Part shown: one piece after another, positions 27,096 through 35,584 of the stretch
How positions within the stretch are numbered: position 1 is the first letter of the stretch
How the letters are laid out: each line of letters starts with the position of its first letter
From: Dysgonomonas mossii
Lineage (GTDB): Bacteria; Bacteroidota; Bacteroidia; Bacteroidales; Dysgonomonadaceae
DNA length: 64,000 bases
Assembly (NCBI RefSeq): GCF_004569505.1
Contig: NZ_SPPK01000002.1
Span: forward strand, 868,001 to 932,000
Reading direction: 5' to 3'
Notes under the pieces: model-generated
What the model saw: the letters and a program-made list of their open reading frames with translations, nothing else
What the model was told of the DNA's origin: nothing
Databases searched by the model: none
Program-made: the position numbers and the translations under genes

Positions 27096-28508
27096 ATGAA
27101 GTTCAGATTTAAATCCATAGCGATCGTTATTTTTAGTTTGTTAATTCTGGTTTGTTCTTATCAGGCTTATTGGTTGGTCAATTTCTATAACCAGCAATAT
27201 GAGAAGTTAGAAACAGTAATAAACAATACGGCAGAAAGCAGCTCCTTCAAAGAGTTGGCAATCAGAATGTCTACCATATCAGCCAAGGATGCTGAAGAGG
27301 AAGAAGCAGAAAATGGTATTCCTGCTTCTGTAGAAACAAAGACTTATAACTCCGGCAAAGGTAAGACAACCATTAGTATGAGTTTCTCCAAAGAACGAGG
27401 AGGCGAAAAAAGTAGCTCTGATTCTATTTACGCAGACTTGCAAGAGGTAACGATACAAATCAAGAAAGGACTTTTGTCTGCTATTGGAGAAATAACCCCA
27501 CTCGACTTAGTACGTTTGGATAGTATTATGAGTGCCGATTTGTCTGCACAAGGATTCGATATACCTCATGTTATCCAGTGTAGAACATCTATTGGAGATA
27601 CCTTGGTGACTCAAATACCTAAAGGAACTTTCGATTTTAAGAATAGTAAGGAATATGTTTTAGAAGGTCTCAAAACCCAGATACATACTTATTATTTGTA
27701 TATGGATAATCCTAAGTGGTATATCTTTAAAGGTATGTGGGGGTTGACCTCCGTTTCTGTATTGATGGTTATTTTACTAATTGTGACTTTTATATATTTG
27801 CTTAAAATCATATTAAGACAAAAAACAATAGATGAAATAAAAACAGACTTTGTAAATAATATGACACATGAGCTTAAAACTCCGATATCAGTTACTTACG
27901 CGGCTGTAGATTCCCTCCAAAACTTTGGATTTGGCGATGACCCTATAAAAAGAAAAGAATATCTTGATATCTCACGTGAGCAGTTAATGTATCTGAATAG
28001 CCTTGTGGAACAGATACTAACTATGTCGGTAGAAGAGCGGAAAAATCTCAAACTGAATTTAGAAAATATAGAAGTGGGCAGCATATTTGAGAGTCAGAAA
28101 AATAAGTTTTTACTGAACACTGTAAAACCAACCTCATTTGTAATAGATATACAACCTGAAGGATTGAGTATTGAAGCCGATCGATTGCATTTTGGTAATG
28201 TAGTAAGTAATCTGATTGAAAACGCAATCAAATATTCCAACGATTCGGTAGAGATTCGGTTGTTGGCACGTAAGTCGGGAAACAAAATTGTTTTATCTGT
28301 ATGTGATAACGGAATCGGTATTCCGGACGGGTCTTTGGATAAGATATTTGATAAGTTTTACCGTGTTCATACAGGTAATGTTCACGATGTTAAAGGATAT
28401 GGCTTAGGGCTTTTTTATGTAAAGACGATTGTGGTTAAGCATGGCTGGAATATTAAAGCAAAAAGTGTGGAAGGTAAAGGTACTTGTTTCGAAATAATAA
28501 TAGGATGA
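27096..28508 (+). CDS. Sensor histidine kinase, RprX-like paralogue
   Basis: A 470-residue membrane sensor kinase. Helix 1 is at about residues 8-28 and helix 2 at about 218-240, with a periplasmic sensor region of about 190 residues between them. The phosphoacceptor is His258 in MTHELKTPIS. NLIENAIKYS, DNGIGIPDG and GYGLGLFYVKT mark the ATPase domain. Upstream in-frame starts exist (GTG 27030, ATG 27084). The ATG at 27096 gives MKFRFKSIAIVIFSLL and leaves a normal leader after the promoter box. It overlaps its response regulator by 4 bases (ATGA), so translation is coupled. The sensor region differs from the kinase at 1786-3357. Confidence 0.9.
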   Translation: MKFRFKSIAIVIFSLLILVCSYQAYWLVNFYNQQYEKLETVINNTAESSSFKELAIRMSTISAKDAEEEEAENGIPASVETKTYNSGKGKTTISMSFSKERGGEKSSSDSIYADLQEVTIQIKKGLLSAIGEITPLDLVRLDSIMSADLSAQGFDIPHVIQCRTSIGDTLVTQIPKGTFDFKNSKEYVLEGLKTQIHTYYLYMDNPKWYIFKGMWGLTSVSVLMVILLIVTFIYLLKIILRQKTIDEIKTDFVNNMTHELKTPISVTYAAVDSLQNFGFGDDPIKRKEYLDISREQLMYLNSLVEQILTMSVEERKNLKLNLENIEVGSIFESQKNKFLLNTVKPTSFVIDIQPEGLSIEADRLHFGNVVSNLIENAIKYSNDSVEIRLLARKSGNKIVLSVCDNGIGIPDGSLDKIFDKFYRVHTGNVHDVKGYGLGLFYVKTIVVKHGWNIKAKSVEGKGTCFEIIIG

Positions 28509-29185
28509 ATAAGATAAATGTATTGTTAGTAGAGGACGAACCGGCCTTGTCTATGATCATTAAAGATGCTTTAGAGAAAAAGGAGTTTGTTGTTGATATA
28601 GCAGTTAATGGGGAAAAAGGGCTCGAGCTTTTTCATCGGTTGAAGCCCGATATCGTCGTGGCAGACATAATGATGCCAAAGATGGATGGTTTCACAATGG
28701 CTCAACTGATACGTAAAAGTGACAAGAAAACCCCGATATTATTCTTAAGTGCTAAGTCTAGGACAGACGATGTAGTTCAGGGGTTTGAAATAGGAGGAAA
28801 CGATTACTTGAAAAAGCCCTTCGGAATGGATGAGCTTATTGTGCGTATCAAGGCTTTGCTGAACAGAGCACAAACTGAGATCCCTCAAGATAAAATATAT
28901 GAGATAGGAAAATATACATTCGATCCTTTGATGCAGAAATTGGTTCACACCCAACGTACTGAAATCCTGTCTCACCGTGAAGCTGCTATATTGGAACGCC
29001 TTTGTTCCAATCAGAATAATATCGTAGAGAATAAAGCTGTACTGATTGAGCTTTGGGGCGATGATAGTTTCTTTAATACACGCAGCCTGCATGTGTTTAT
29101 CGTAAAGCTGCGTAAGAAGTTAGCTTTAGATCCTACAATTCAAATTATAAATATTCGGGGAATAGGCTATAAAATGATTTTCTGA
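28505..29185 (+). CDS. OmpR-family response regulator, paired with the upstream kinase
   Basis: 226 residues. The receiver domain has VEDEP, phosphoacceptor Asp54 in VVADIMMP, Ser82 and Lys104 in KKPFG. The winged-helix DNA-binding domain ends in NIRGIGYKMIF. I use the ATG at 28505, overlapping the kinase stop as ATGA, not the upstream in-frame start. It is convergent with a phosphoethanolamine-transferase-like gene; whether it controls that gene cannot be told. Confidence 0.92.
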   Translation: MNKINVLLVEDEPALSMIIKDALEKKEFVVDIAVNGEKGLELFHRLKPDIVVADIMMPKMDGFTMAQLIRKSDKKTPILFLSAKSRTDDVVQGFEIGGNDYLKKPFGMDELIVRIKALLNRAQTEIPQDKIYEIGKYTFDPLMQKLVHTQRTEILSHREAAILERLCSNQNNIVENKAVLIELWGDDSFFNTRSLHVFIVKLRKKLALDPTIQIINIRGIGYKMIF

Positions 29186-29204
29186 TTACACCGGCAGATA
29201 GTTT

Positions 29205-30836
29205 CTATTTCTCAAACTTATCTTTTATGTCTTCATATTTTTTTTCTCCTACATAACGCTCACGAGGAACAAAATGGGTCGAGAATATGCTTTTCGAGTC
29301 TTCATAATCAACATAATTTATCCCTGCCAGATCGGATACAGAATAAATAAAGTCTGCTGACGAATAGACTCTGTTTTTGTCAAAGACAAGATCTTTTCTG
29401 AATTTTCTGTATGACGGCGATAGCCATACAAGAAAAGGGACTTCGCTCATCGTTGGTGATACTTTTTCATAAGCATGGCCTGCAAAATCTCTGTAATCGT
29501 ACATTTCCTCTCCGTGGTCGGATAAGTAGATCATGGCTGCATCCTGATGCTGTAATTTTTTTAGAGAACCGATAATGCTGTTTACTATATAGTCGTTATA
29601 GAGAACAGAGTTGTCGTAAGCATCTATTGCTTTTTTTGCCTTTTCTTCTCTGTATGGAGTATCTTTCACCAAGCCGTCTTTTTGGTTGTTGAAGAATATG
29701 TATTCTTTAGGATATCTGAATTCATAGGCCATGTGGTTGCCTATGAGATGTATGATAATCAATTTATCTTTCTTGTCATTCTTTTCCAGTATTTTATTCA
29801 GTATGGGAAGGACGATATCATCGTGTTGCCTGTAAGATGCCAGATTATATCTTTTCTTCGCAAGCGATAGCAGTATGTCGTAGCTTGCCCGCATTTCGTC
29901 ATTAAATCTCTGATTGCTTATGAGGTATGTTTCGTATCCCGCACGGTTGAATAATTCGTACATAGATGGTTTCTCTGTGAAGTATTCCGAATGATCTACT
30001 TCGTTCATCGATAATAAAGAACGAACCACCGGAATTGTATGCACATGTGGAGCTACTACATCATTATATACAACAAGGCTATCTCCGTATTGTGACAACA
30101 AGGGATTTGTATTTCTTGGATAGCCGTAGAGAGACATGTGATGTTTGTTCAGTGATTCGCCAATCACCAGTACCATTATCTGAGGAATGGAATCTTTATG
30201 GTTGGTCTTTACGTCATAATCTAAGCTTTGACGTGCTTGTATCTCTTTTACTTCATGGGTTGTACGGATTTTGTAGCTGATAAATGTTCTGTAGAAATTG
30301 ATGAAATATACAGATCGCGATACTCTGCCTATGCCAACAATGGCTATTATTGTTATTATACTTAATATAAACAGCGTTTTATATTCTTTTATTTTGAGCT
30401 TTCTGAACGATCGCATTTTACAGATCATCACGATAGGTATCGCAGCGTATACTACAACTCCGGCTATAACCCACATACTCAGATAATGCGCTATAAACTC
30501 TTTACTCTCTTCGGGGTTGGTTTCGAATAGACTGGTCACACTGTTTTGCTCAAGCATAACGTGTGCAAACAGTAAGTAGGCCAGATAGATTGATCCCGGA
30601 ATAATTGAGACAGCCAACATGATAGAGTATATGATCTTTTCAGATCTGGAACTGATAAATAGCGATAAGATCCAGATGGCAGCAAAGAATAAACCACAGA
30701 CCAAGAAAACAGCAACTTTGTCTAAAAGAGTAAAATTTTGAGCTAAAGGGCACAGTATAGGCAGTAGGAGTAGGATATAAAATAAGAAAAAGAATTGCAT
30801 TTTCTTTTTCTTTAATATGCTGTATATTTCGTTCAT
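29205..30836 (-). CDS. Phosphoethanolamine transferase (EptA/sulfatase superfamily)
   Basis: 543 residues. About five transmembrane helices fill residues 13-185, followed by a periplasmic alkaline-phosphatase-fold domain. The nucleophile region is VIGESLNKHHMSLYGY, followed by R.TNP, and the metal site is YLSDHGEEMYD. That layout is typical of enzymes adding phosphoethanolamine to lipid A or core sugars, which lowers sensitivity to cationic peptides. In EptA the nucleophile is a threonine in GET; here the position reads GES, as in other family members. A minus-strand TATATTTG box lies at 30912-30919. Confidence 0.85.
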   Translation of the reverse strand: MNEIYSILKKKKMQFFFLFYILLLLPILCPLAQNFTLLDKVAVFLVCGLFFAAIWILSLFISSRSEKIIYSIMLAVSIIPGSIYLAYLLFAHVMLEQNSVTSLFETNPEESKEFIAHYLSMWVIAGVVVYAAIPIVMICKMRSFRKLKIKEYKTLFILSIITIIAIVGIGRVSRSVYFINFYRTFISYKIRTTHEVKEIQARQSLDYDVKTNHKDSIPQIMVLVIGESLNKHHMSLYGYPRNTNPLLSQYGDSLVVYNDVVAPHVHTIPVVRSLLSMNEVDHSEYFTEKPSMYELFNRAGYETYLISNQRFNDEMRASYDILLSLAKKRYNLASYRQHDDIVLPILNKILEKNDKKDKLIIIHLIGNHMAYEFRYPKEYIFFNNQKDGLVKDTPYREEKAKKAIDAYDNSVLYNDYIVNSIIGSLKKLQHQDAAMIYLSDHGEEMYDYRDFAGHAYEKVSPTMSEVPFLVWLSPSYRKFRKDLVFDKNRVYSSADFIYSVSDLAGINYVDYEDSKSIFSTHFVPRERYVGEKKYEDIKDKFEK

Positions 30837-30911
30837 TGGTTACATCACAAGTGTTAATAATTTATCGTCAGTAAATCTGCCTTAGTTTAAATAATACGGA
30901 TTTAGAGTCGA

Positions 30912-30919
30912 CAAATATA
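30912..30919 (-). promoter_or_regulatory. Promoter box of the phosphoethanolamine transferase gene
   Basis: TATATTTG on the minus strand, 76 bases before the start codon; back to back with the corA box. Confidence 0.5.
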
Positions 30920-30931
30920 GTATTTTATTCT

Positions 30932-30939
30932 TACTTTTG
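30932..30939 (+). promoter_or_regulatory. Promoter box of corA
   Basis: TACTTTTG, 38 bases before the corA ATG. A second match, TAATTTTG at 30965-30972, is only 5 bases before the ATG and would give an essentially leaderless mRNA. Confidence 0.45.
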
Positions 30940-30976
30940 ATATTGTTTAATATCACTCAAAACATAATTTTGCAGT

Positions 30977-32053
30977 ATGAGTAAACGAACCACCAGAAAA
31001 TCGAAGAATAAAGTTTCACGAAACAATTATCTATTAACCAAACCCGTATATCTTGGTGATAAGGATATACCGATGTCTATTGAACTCGTTCAATATGATA
31101 TGACACGTCTGGAGGTTAGGAATATTCAATTGCAAGAATCTATTAAGGATAAGATAGATACAACGAAAGTAAATTGGATAAAGATAACAGGGATATCTGA
31201 TGCTAATACTGTATACAGAATTTGTAAAGAGCTTGGACTTCATGGTTTTGATATTAAGGACCTTCTGGGAAACAGACAAGTTGTAAAGGCTGTTGGGTAT
31301 GAAAATATCTCATTTGTTCTGATGCCTCTCTTTTATCAGGTAAAAGAGACTACAGATATTGACGATATGCAGATCGGGTTTATTCTTGGAAAGAACTTTG
31401 TTGTTAGTTTTCAGGAGGCAGCAATCCCTGTTTTTGATGATGTAAAAAGAAATATAGAAGAGAATAATGTGGTAGTGCGTCAGAAAGGAGCAGACTTCCT
31501 TCTATACATTTTGATGAGTGCCGTGAATCAGGCGAATGTGAATACCGTAATGGATATTGAAGATAGGCTTGCGGATGTAGAAGATCATTTGATAGAAGGA
31601 AAAGGATCTATCGATATTCTGCGTTTGATGCACGAATGCCGGGTCGATTATATGCATATAAAGCGTACTATCACTTCTCTGCGCGAAGAATTTGTCAATC
31701 TCTTGCATAACAACAATAAGTTGATAGAAGAGGAAAATATTGTTTATTATAATGACTTTGATGATCGTATGCGCTCTATCTTGGGCAACTTAGCTTCTTT
31801 CCATGAGTCGCTGACTTCCCTTCTGGACTTGTATTATAATAACAATAACCTAAAGATGAATGATATTATAAAACGATTGACGATAGTGTCTACCATATTT
31901 ATTCCAATGACATTTATGGTAGGTGTCTGGGGTATGAATTTCAAGTTGATGCCCGAAATGGATTGGAAATATGGTTATCTCGGAGCTTGGATAACTCTTA
32001 TATTGATTGCGGTTCTTTCTTACCTTTGGATAAGAAGACAGAAATGGTTTTAA
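30977..32053 (+). CDS. corA: Magnesium/cobalt transporter CorA
   Basis: 358 residues. A large cytoplasmic N-terminal domain rich in charged helices is followed by two C-terminal transmembrane helices. The GMN signature of the ion pore appears in MVGVWGMNFKLMPEMDW at about residues 312-328. It forms homopentamers in the inner membrane in known members. Length is normal. A TPR-protein gene follows after 21 bases, so an operon is likely. Confidence 0.94.
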   Translation: MSKRTTRKSKNKVSRNNYLLTKPVYLGDKDIPMSIELVQYDMTRLEVRNIQLQESIKDKIDTTKVNWIKITGISDANTVYRICKELGLHGFDIKDLLGNRQVVKAVGYENISFVLMPLFYQVKETTDIDDMQIGFILGKNFVVSFQEAAIPVFDDVKRNIEENNVVVRQKGADFLLYILMSAVNQANVNTVMDIEDRLADVEDHLIEGKGSIDILRLMHECRVDYMHIKRTITSLREEFVNLLHNNNKLIEEENIVYYNDFDDRMRSILGNLASFHESLTSLLDLYYNNNNLKMNDIIKRLTIVSTIFIPMTFMVGVWGMNFKLMPEMDWKYGYLGAWITLILIAVLSYLWIRRQKWF

Positions 32054-32074
32054 GAAAAATAAAGGAAATTAAGT

Positions 32075-33226
32075 ATGAAAAAGAGTATTGTTAAGTTGTT
32101 CTTTATCTCGTTTCTAATGTGCTTTTCGGTACAGTCATTGCTCTCTGCACAGCTACAAGTCGTAAAACCAACAGAGGATATAAAATCATTGTTTGATAAA
32201 GGACTTTATCAAGAGGTGGTAGAACAATATGCCGCTCAGCCACGCAGCCTTTCGGCCGATAACCTTGCTTATGTAGCAGAGGCTTATTTTTACTTGGACG
32301 ATCTGATCAATGCGTCGCGATATATAGATTTATCTGTACAGAAGAGTGCAAAATGTGCCCGGGCTTATTATGTGAAAGGATTAGTTCAGAATGCAAATGG
32401 CAGTGCAGATGATGCAAAAGGTAGTTTTGAAAAGGCTATCGCTATTTCTCCTGATTTTGCAGATGCATACGTCGGATTAGGTGATGTATTTGTTGCAAAA
32501 GAAGATACAGATAAAGCTTTGGAAAACTATAAGAAGGCTACATCATTTAATCCTCCGTCTGAGAAGGCATTCTACATGATAGGAGTAATATATGCAAGCC
32601 GAGACGATCTGTCTGATGCATTGAATGTATTTTATACTGCCAAAGACAAAATTGAGAAGGATAAGGAATTGTTGGTTACAGTACTTTATAATATAGCACG
32701 AATAGAATATGATTTTGGTAGATATACCAAAGCTGCAGAAGCCTATGAGGAATTAGTCGGCTATCTTCCTGACGATTATTATTCTTATGAAAAGCTGGTT
32801 CAGTGTTATGTTAAGCTTGGGGAGTATAACAGGGCGGATGCATATAAGACTAAGCTATATAATGCATATAAAGAAGGCCAGTTGGCTTCGACTACCATCT
32901 CTGATAACTTTTGTATAGATCAGTTTAAAGTTGATCCCTTTGATGTATATGCGTACGAACGTTATGAAGAGAGCTCATCTCAGCCTTTCGTTAAAAATAT
33001 ATTCTATGTGATGAATGACTCGGGAGAAGTGGACTCTTCTATTTTCGTTGAATATACACCATCTCTTGATAATCAGTCTGGAGGAGAATACAAAGTTTCT
33101 AAAATAAAAGGAGTAACACGTTATATTTACGGACGTACTTTTCCCAAGGGCGTGGAATATACCTCTCTACGTTCATATATAGAGGATGTCATCTCTGGGA
33201 AAGAAGTTCCTGTAAGTTCTAACTAA
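32075..33226 (+). CDS. Exported tetratricopeptide-repeat protein
   Basis: 383 residues. A signal peptide (KLFFISFLMCFSVQSLLSAQ) is followed by about five TPR units (for example ARAYYVKGLVQNANGSADDA, then AFYMIGVIYASRDDLSDALN), and a C-terminal beta-rich domain of about 110 residues. Likely periplasmic and involved in protein contacts; no specific partner is evident. It is cotranscribed with corA and its 3' end overlaps the convergent pseudouridine synthase gene by 8 bases. Confidence 0.85.
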   Translation: MKKSIVKLFFISFLMCFSVQSLLSAQLQVVKPTEDIKSLFDKGLYQEVVEQYAAQPRSLSADNLAYVAEAYFYLDDLINASRYIDLSVQKSAKCARAYYVKGLVQNANGSADDAKGSFEKAIAISPDFADAYVGLGDVFVAKEDTDKALENYKKATSFNPPSEKAFYMIGVIYASRDDLSDALNVFYTAKDKIEKDKELLVTVLYNIARIEYDFGRYTKAAEAYEELVGYLPDDYYSYEKLVQCYVKLGEYNRADAYKTKLYNAYKEGQLASTTISDNFCIDQFKVDPFDVYAYERYEESSSQPFVKNIFYVMNDSGEVDSSIFVEYTPSLDNQSGGEYKVSKIKGVTRYIYGRTFPKGVEYTSLRSYIEDVISGKEVPVSSN

Positions 33227-33896
33227 TTGCTTTTTCCAGAGCTTGCCAAAGGGTCTCTTTTGGAAGAGGGGCAGTAACCTCAATCCGTTCTTTTGAAACA
33301 GGGTGTAGGAAAGATATTTTACGTGCGTGAAGGCTGATGCCTCCATCAGGATTGGACCTGTCGAAGCCGTATTTCAGATCACCTTTTATAGGGCATCCCA
33401 TTTTAGACAGTTGTACACGTATCTGGTGGTGACGGCCTGTTTCGAGGTCGACTTCAAGTAAATTATATCTGTTGGATCGTGCGATCAACTTATAATGGAG
33501 TATGGCTAATTTCGAATTTGGCTTTTCCACATCGTAAGCATACGATTTGTTTTGCTTTTCATTTCTAATTAGATAGTTTCTAAGTGTTCCTTCCGCTTCT
33601 TTCGGCATGTTTTTTACTATTGCCCAGTAGGTTTTATCTATCTGTTTGTTTTTGAACATTTCATTCAAACGGCTAAGGGCTTTGCTTGTCTTCGCAAAGA
33701 TAACAATGCCGCTTACCGGCCTGTCGAGACGGTGTGTTACCCCGCAAAATACATTTCCGGGTTTGTTGTATTTCTCCTTTAGATACTCTTTTACAATTTC
33801 TGAAAGTGGCTTATCTCCGGTTTTGTCTCCTTGTACAATCTCAGATACTGTTTTATTGATGATAATGATATGGTTGTCTTCGTATAATACAGTCAT
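33219..33896 (-). CDS. RluA-family pseudouridine synthase
   Basis: Converts a uridine in RNA to pseudouridine. 225 residues from the ATG at 33896. The catalytic aspartate lies in HRLDRPVSGIVIF, followed by KTYWAIVK and GRHHQIRVQLS. The open frame extends upstream to 34013, but a TACCTTTG box at 33942-33949 inside that extension argues for the shorter form. No S4 domain is present, so it is the compact RluA/RluD-like type. The target RNA cannot be assigned. Confidence 0.9.
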   Translation of the reverse strand: MTVLYEDNHIIIINKTVSEIVQGDKTGDKPLSEIVKEYLKEKYNKPGNVFCGVTHRLDRPVSGIVIFAKTSKALSRLNEMFKNKQIDKTYWAIVKNMPKEAEGTLRNYLIRNEKQNKSYAYDVEKPNSKLAILHYKLIARSNRYNLLEVDLETGRHHQIRVQLSKMGCPIKGDLKYGFDRSNPDGGISLHARKISFLHPVSKERIEVTAPLPKETLWQALEKAIS

Positions 33897-33941
33897 TTTT
33901 CTCGATGCCTTTGTTATATTTCGATCTAAATAAAGAAAGGG

Positions 33942-33949
33942 CAAAGGTA
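33942..33949 (-). promoter_or_regulatory. Promoter box of the pseudouridine synthase gene
   Basis: TACCTTTG on the minus strand, 46 bases before the chosen start at 33896; it decides between the two possible starts. Confidence 0.5.
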
Positions 33950-34128
33950 AGAACTTTTCATCGTTTTTGTATCTATTGTCATCTTTATCCCGTGCTGCTC
34001 TATTATGGTTCACTTAATTGGATTCTTCTCTCGTTGCTTTACGATTGGTTTATAAAGACTATTATTCTATAAATTTTCTATAATTATACATTCGATCTTG
34101 TCTGATTTGGTATAAAAATATATCTTTG

Positions 34129-34144
34129 TTGAATGATTGTTCAA
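34129..34144 (+). promoter_or_regulatory. TetR operator upstream of tetR
   Basis: TTGAATGATTGTTCAA, an imperfect palindrome next to a TATCTTTG promoter box (34121-34128) and 2 bases before the tetR ATG. It matches TTGAACGTTTGTTCAG at 34771-34786 in 13 of 16 positions. Autorepression is inferred. Confidence 0.6.
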
Positions 34145-34146
34145 TT

Positions 34147-34752
34147 ATGGTGTCAGAAGAATTAATATTAGAAAGAACATTTGAGCTGTTGCTCTTGAAA
34201 GGCTTTGATGCTGTGTCAATATCTGATATACAGCAAGCGACTGGTCTGTCCAGAGGTCTTCTGTATCATTATTACAAGAATAAAGAGGATCTGTTTATAC
34301 AGGTTACTGAAAAGTATTTTATAAGAATATTTGATTTTGAAGTTCGACGCACCGCAAATTACACAGTTTTCGAATTTGTTGATTTTATGTGCAAGCGTTT
34401 TAAGAAGATCGCTAGAATAGTCTCTGATATTGTTGGCGAAGCATCTAAGAATACAAATGTGTCGATGCTCAACTATCATTTTCTTTTCTATCAAGTGATG
34501 CAACGTGATGCCATATTTAGAAATAAATATCAGGCTACAATCGAAAAAGAAAAAATCGGGTGGGAGAGTGCGCTGAGAAATAGTGTATCGAAGAAAGAGA
34601 TAAAGCAGGATACAGATATTGAAGTTTCAGCGATGCAATTGTTCACCCTGACTGATGGTATTTGGTTTCAAAGTATTTTCAGTACAGATGGAAATTCGAT
34701 CGTTCAGAATCTGGAAAAGGCTTTATTACATTATATTTTTTTATTGAAGTAG
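34147..34752 (+). CDS. TetR/AcrR-family transcriptional regulator
   Basis: 201 residues from the ATG at 34147; an upstream in-frame TTG would overlap the promoter. The N-terminal helix-turn-helix is clear: ISDIQQATGLSRGLLYHYYKNKEDLF. The C-terminal ligand domain is variable and gives no effector clue. It precedes a small multidrug-resistance transporter by 49 bases, and both share a 16-bp palindromic operator, so it is probably a local repressor of both genes. Confidence 0.9.
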   Translation: MVSEELILERTFELLLLKGFDAVSISDIQQATGLSRGLLYHYYKNKEDLFIQVTEKYFIRIFDFEVRRTANYTVFEFVDFMCKRFKKIARIVSDIVGEASKNTNVSMLNYHFLFYQVMQRDAIFRNKYQATIEKEKIGWESALRNSVSKKEIKQDTDIEVSAMQLFTLTDGIWFQSIFSTDGNSIVQNLEKALLHYIFLLK

Positions 34753-34770
34753 TATTATTTTTTTAATATA

Positions 34771-34786
34771 TTGAACGTTTGTTCAG
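34771..34786 (+). promoter_or_regulatory. TetR operator upstream of the SMR gene
   Basis: TTGAACGTTTGTTCAG, the second copy of the operator motif, 15 bases before the transporter ATG. Confidence 0.6.
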
Positions 34787-34801
34787 TTAGTGTATAGTAT
34801 T

Positions 34802-35128
34802 ATGGGATGGATTTATTTATTATTAGCGAGTTTGTTTGAGGTTGGGTTTACATTTTGCATATCAAAAGCAAAAGAGGCAATTGCTCCTCATTCCTATTAC
34901 TGGTATATTGGTTTTGGTATTTGTCTTGCTTTGGGTATGTATTTGTTGATAAAAGCTGTTCAAACAATACCAATGGGTACAGCTTATGCTATATTTACAG
35001 GCATTGGTGCAGTTGGTACTGTATTGTTAGGTATTTTGGTATTTAAAGAGCCTTCTAGCTTTTGGCGGTTATTCTTTATTTTTACGCTTGTCTGTTCAAT
35101 TATTGGATTGAAAGTAGTATCGAATTAA
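34802..35128 (+). CDS. Small multidrug resistance (SMR) transporter, Gdx/SugE-like
   Basis: 108 residues and four transmembrane helices, the standard SMR size. The essential membrane glutamate is Glu14 in LLASLFEVGF. IPMGTAYAIFTGIGAVGT resembles the guanidinium exporter (Gdx/SugE) branch more than EmrE. The ATG at 34802 is preferred to the in-frame GTG at 34790. It probably works as an antiparallel homodimer in the inner membrane, driven by protons, and is controlled by the neighbouring TetR. Confidence 0.88.
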   Translation: MGWIYLLLASLFEVGFTFCISKAKEAIAPHSYYWYIGFGICLALGMYLLIKAVQTIPMGTAYAIFTGIGAVGTVLLGILVFKEPSSFWRLFFIFTLVCSIIGLKVVSN

Positions 35129-35368
35129 GACCGATATTTTTGTTTTTATGTAAAGCGAATCAGCTTTCGTGCCTGAATACGATTTTATATGAAAAATATC
35201 ACCTGTTTTTTTAAAATATTTTTCAGCCGACTTTATTTAGTCTATAGATTCTGATAATGAGGCTAAAAAGCTCAATAATTAGGCTGGTTGCAGCTTGCAG
35301 GGCTCTATGAATTGTGAAAATATTATCAAATTAGTTCGTATAATTTTTGGAGAATATAAATTATGTAC

Positions 35369-35376
35369 TATCTTTG
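35369..35376 (+). promoter_or_regulatory. Promoter box of tRNA-Phe
   Basis: TATCTTTG, 18 bases before the tRNA, with a TTTTTGG -33-like element about 20 bases further upstream. The leader contains GCAAAACGG, also seen before tRNA-His. Confidence 0.6.
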
Positions 35377-35394
35377 CACACGCAAAACGGTTAA

Positions 35395-35467
35395 GGTGCC
35401 ATAGCTCAGTTGGTAGAGCAAAGGACTGAAAATCCTTGTGTCCCCGGTTCGATTCCTGGTGGCACCA
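35395..35467 (+). tRNA. tRNA-Phe (GAA anticodon), integration site
   Basis: A complete 73-base cloverleaf: acceptor GGTGCCA/TGGCACC, D arm GCTCAGTTGGTAGAGC, anticodon loop CTGAAAA with GAA at 35428-35430, and T arm CCGGTTCGATTCCTGG. CCA is not encoded. Its bases from 35414 on are repeated exactly at 48033-48087, and an integrase gene starts 118 bases downstream, so it is the attachment site of the element to its right. Confidence 0.96.
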
Positions 35468-35468
35468 C
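35414..35468 (+). repeat. Left attachment repeat (55 bp, 3' part of tRNA-Phe)
   Basis: Identical over 55 bases to 48033-48087. It covers the tRNA from the D loop to the 3' end plus one base. The flanks diverge immediately after it (TTAG here, GTTA at the right copy). Confidence 0.88.
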
Positions 35469-35473
35469 TTAGT

Positions 35474-35506
35474 AAAAAGCTGTAATTCATTGAATTATGG
35501 CTTTTT
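35474..35506 (+). terminator. Terminator of tRNA-Phe
   Basis: Hairpin with outer arms AAAAAGC/GCTTTTT and inner arms TAATTC/GAATTA, directly after the tRNA. It lies inside the element, which therefore supplies the tRNA terminator. Confidence 0.7.
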
Positions 35507-35562
35507 CGTTTAATATAACTTCCCTATCTTTTATATACGGAAATACACTGTTTTACATAGGT

Positions 35563-35584
35563 TGTGTAAACCGATGTGTAAACC
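35563..35584 (+). repeat. Left pair of TGTGTAAACC sites
   Basis: TGTGTAAACC at 35563-35572 and again at 35575-35584, separated by GA. The pair ends exactly at the integrase start codon. The same pair with the same 2-base spacing is at 47893-47914. Candidate integrase arm-type or excisionase sites. Confidence 0.65.
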
